Assembly: GCA_020442165.1 (NCBI GenBank)
Contig: JAGRKV010000045.1
Location: 62,001 to 126,000 of the forward strand
DNA: 64,000 nucleotides
From: Hyphomicrobiaceae bacterium
GTDB lineage: Bacteria; Pseudomonadota; Alphaproteobacteria; Rhizobiales; Hyphomicrobiaceae
Reading direction: 5' to 3'
This document shows positions 63,484-64,000 of the stretch, in pieces (within the stretch, counting starts at the first letter, position 1; each line of letters begins with the position of its first letter). The translations under genes and the position numbers were made by a program. Below the pieces are notes generated by a model. It had not been told where the DNA came from, made no database searches, and saw only the letters and a list, made by a program, of their open reading frames with translations.

Positions 63484-64000
63484 ATGCGTGCCGTTGTGCT
63501 GGCGGGCTTGGCGGTCATTTGCGCTGCCGGCTCCGCGGCCGAGCGGTCAGCTCATGCGCAAGGTTTCGGCTGGCCGTGGGAATCGAATGAACGCCCAGCC
63601 CCGGTGCCGCGCGAACCCGTCTATCGCGAGCCTGCACGGCCGGCCCCCGAGCCGAGCGATGGCGGCTGGAGCACGTCGCAAGGTGGCCAACAAAATTCCG
63701 GCCGCAGCTCGATCTGTCTCCGGCTCGAACAACGGCTGGTGCAGGAATCGCAGGGCGGCAACAAGGCCCGCGAGCAGTTGCCGCAGGTCGAAAACGACCT
63801 GCGCCAGGCACAGCGCGATTTGCGCAAGCTGGAGCGGGACCTGGATCGGGCCGACTGCTACGAGTGGTTCTTGTTCTCCAAGCAGCTGCGCAACACGCGG
63901 GTCTGCCGCAAGGCGGTCAACGATGTCGACGAGGTGAAGCGCCGGATTGCAGACCTCGAAGGTCAGCGTCACGAAATCCAGTCTACGAGCGGCCGTTCAT
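63484..64000 (+). CDS. DUF2865-like secreted coiled-coil protein (cut by the window end)
   Basis: An ATG at 63484 with GGAG about 10 bases upstream opens a frame that stays open to the window end (172 codons visible). It encodes a signal peptide (VVLAGLAVICAAGSAAERSAHA), a Pro/Glu/Arg-rich stretch (ERPAPVPREPVYREPARPAP), then a predicted coiled coil (ICLRLEQRLVQESQGGNK, ENDLRQAQRDLRKLERDLDR, VNDVDEVKRRIADLEGQRHE) with cysteines at C-x-R-LE and DCYEW that fit the DUF2865 family start. The overlapping frame 63425-63937 is a shadow. The C-terminus is outside the window. Confidence 0.72.
   Translation, partial: MRAVVLAGLAVICAAGSAAERSAHAQGFGWPWESNERPAPVPREPVYREPARPAPEPSDGGWSTSQGGQQNSGRSSICLRLEQRLVQESQGGNKAREQLPQVENDLRQAQRDLRKLERDLDRADCYEWFLFSKQLRNTRVCRKAVNDVDEVKRRIADLEGQRHEIQSTSGRS

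Noticed and set aside
63425..63937. Frame overlapping the DUF2865-like gene at the window end
   Set aside because: The product is Arg/Ser/Cys-rich and without structure, while the frame starting at 63484 has a signal peptide, a ribosome site and a coiled coil.

Overview
The window looks like a chromosomal segment from an alphaproteobacterium of the order Hyphomicrobiales (Rhizobiales). I infer this from three things. The housekeeping block parC, recO, era, rnc, lepB, acpS, pdxJ, rsh, rpoZ is typical of that order. Many small families that are common there are present (DUF805, DUF1134/EipA, DUF1489, DUF2062, DUF2865, DUF3775, Lin0512). Base composition is GC-rich. The genus cannot be fixed from sequence alone. 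I saw no rRNA, tRNA, CRISPR array, transposase or integrase, so most of the window reads as stable core chromosome.

Layout. 1-2.4 kb holds protein-modifying enzymes (RimK, Bpt) and a small periplasmic protein. 2.6-15.1 kb is a leftward housekeeping run: topoisomerase IV ParC, a DUF805 protein, RecO, a proline-tailed secreted protein, Era, RNase III, signal peptidase I, AcpS, PdxJ, a DUF2062 protein, RelA/SpoT and RNA polymerase omega. 15.1-20.8 kb mixes a NYN nuclease-like protein, a family-5 uracil-DNA glycosylase, an EF-hand-like secreted protein, DUF3775 and a peroxiredoxin-fold protein without its peroxidatic cysteine. 20.8-25.8 kb has smpB, dapA, a soluble lytic transglycosylase and an alpha/beta hydrolase. 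25.9-30.3 kb is an envelope cluster: a membrane-anchored protein with three helix-hairpin-helix-like domains, a mini membrane protein of 33-36 residues, and an OmpA protein with four BON-like repeats. 31-39 kb has small membrane or secreted proteins, a LuxR-sensor-like protein without a DNA-binding domain, a DUF1134 fusion, an L,D-transpeptidase, a photolyase and a TPR protein. 39.4-43.2 kb has a thioesterase, a DsrC/TusE-like protein, an OafA-type acyltransferase and a periplasmic DsrE-like protein. 43.4-47.9 kb has the NAD(P)HX repair enzyme and glnB-glnA behind a sigma-54-type promoter. 48-53.5 kb has a decayed Lin0512 copy, its intact relative, and a two-gene ATP-citrate-lyase-like operon whose large subunit is about 300 residues longer than usual. 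53.9-56.5 kb is a two-gene NAD salvage pathway (NadV, NadM-Nudix). 58.2-64 kb has DUF4846, a dicarboxylate symporter, a HisC-like aminotransferase, DUF1489, and a DUF2865-like gene cut by the window end.

The points most worth a second look are the enlarged ATP-citrate-lyase-like complex, the HhH/mini-protein/OmpA envelope cluster, the family relationship between the N-terminus of the DUF1134 fusion and a stand-alone secreted protein 31 kb away, a 119-bp intergenic repeat with a compensated stem, a perfect 22-bp operator-like palindrome before the thioesterase, and two redox/sulfur-family proteins that lack their defining cysteine.
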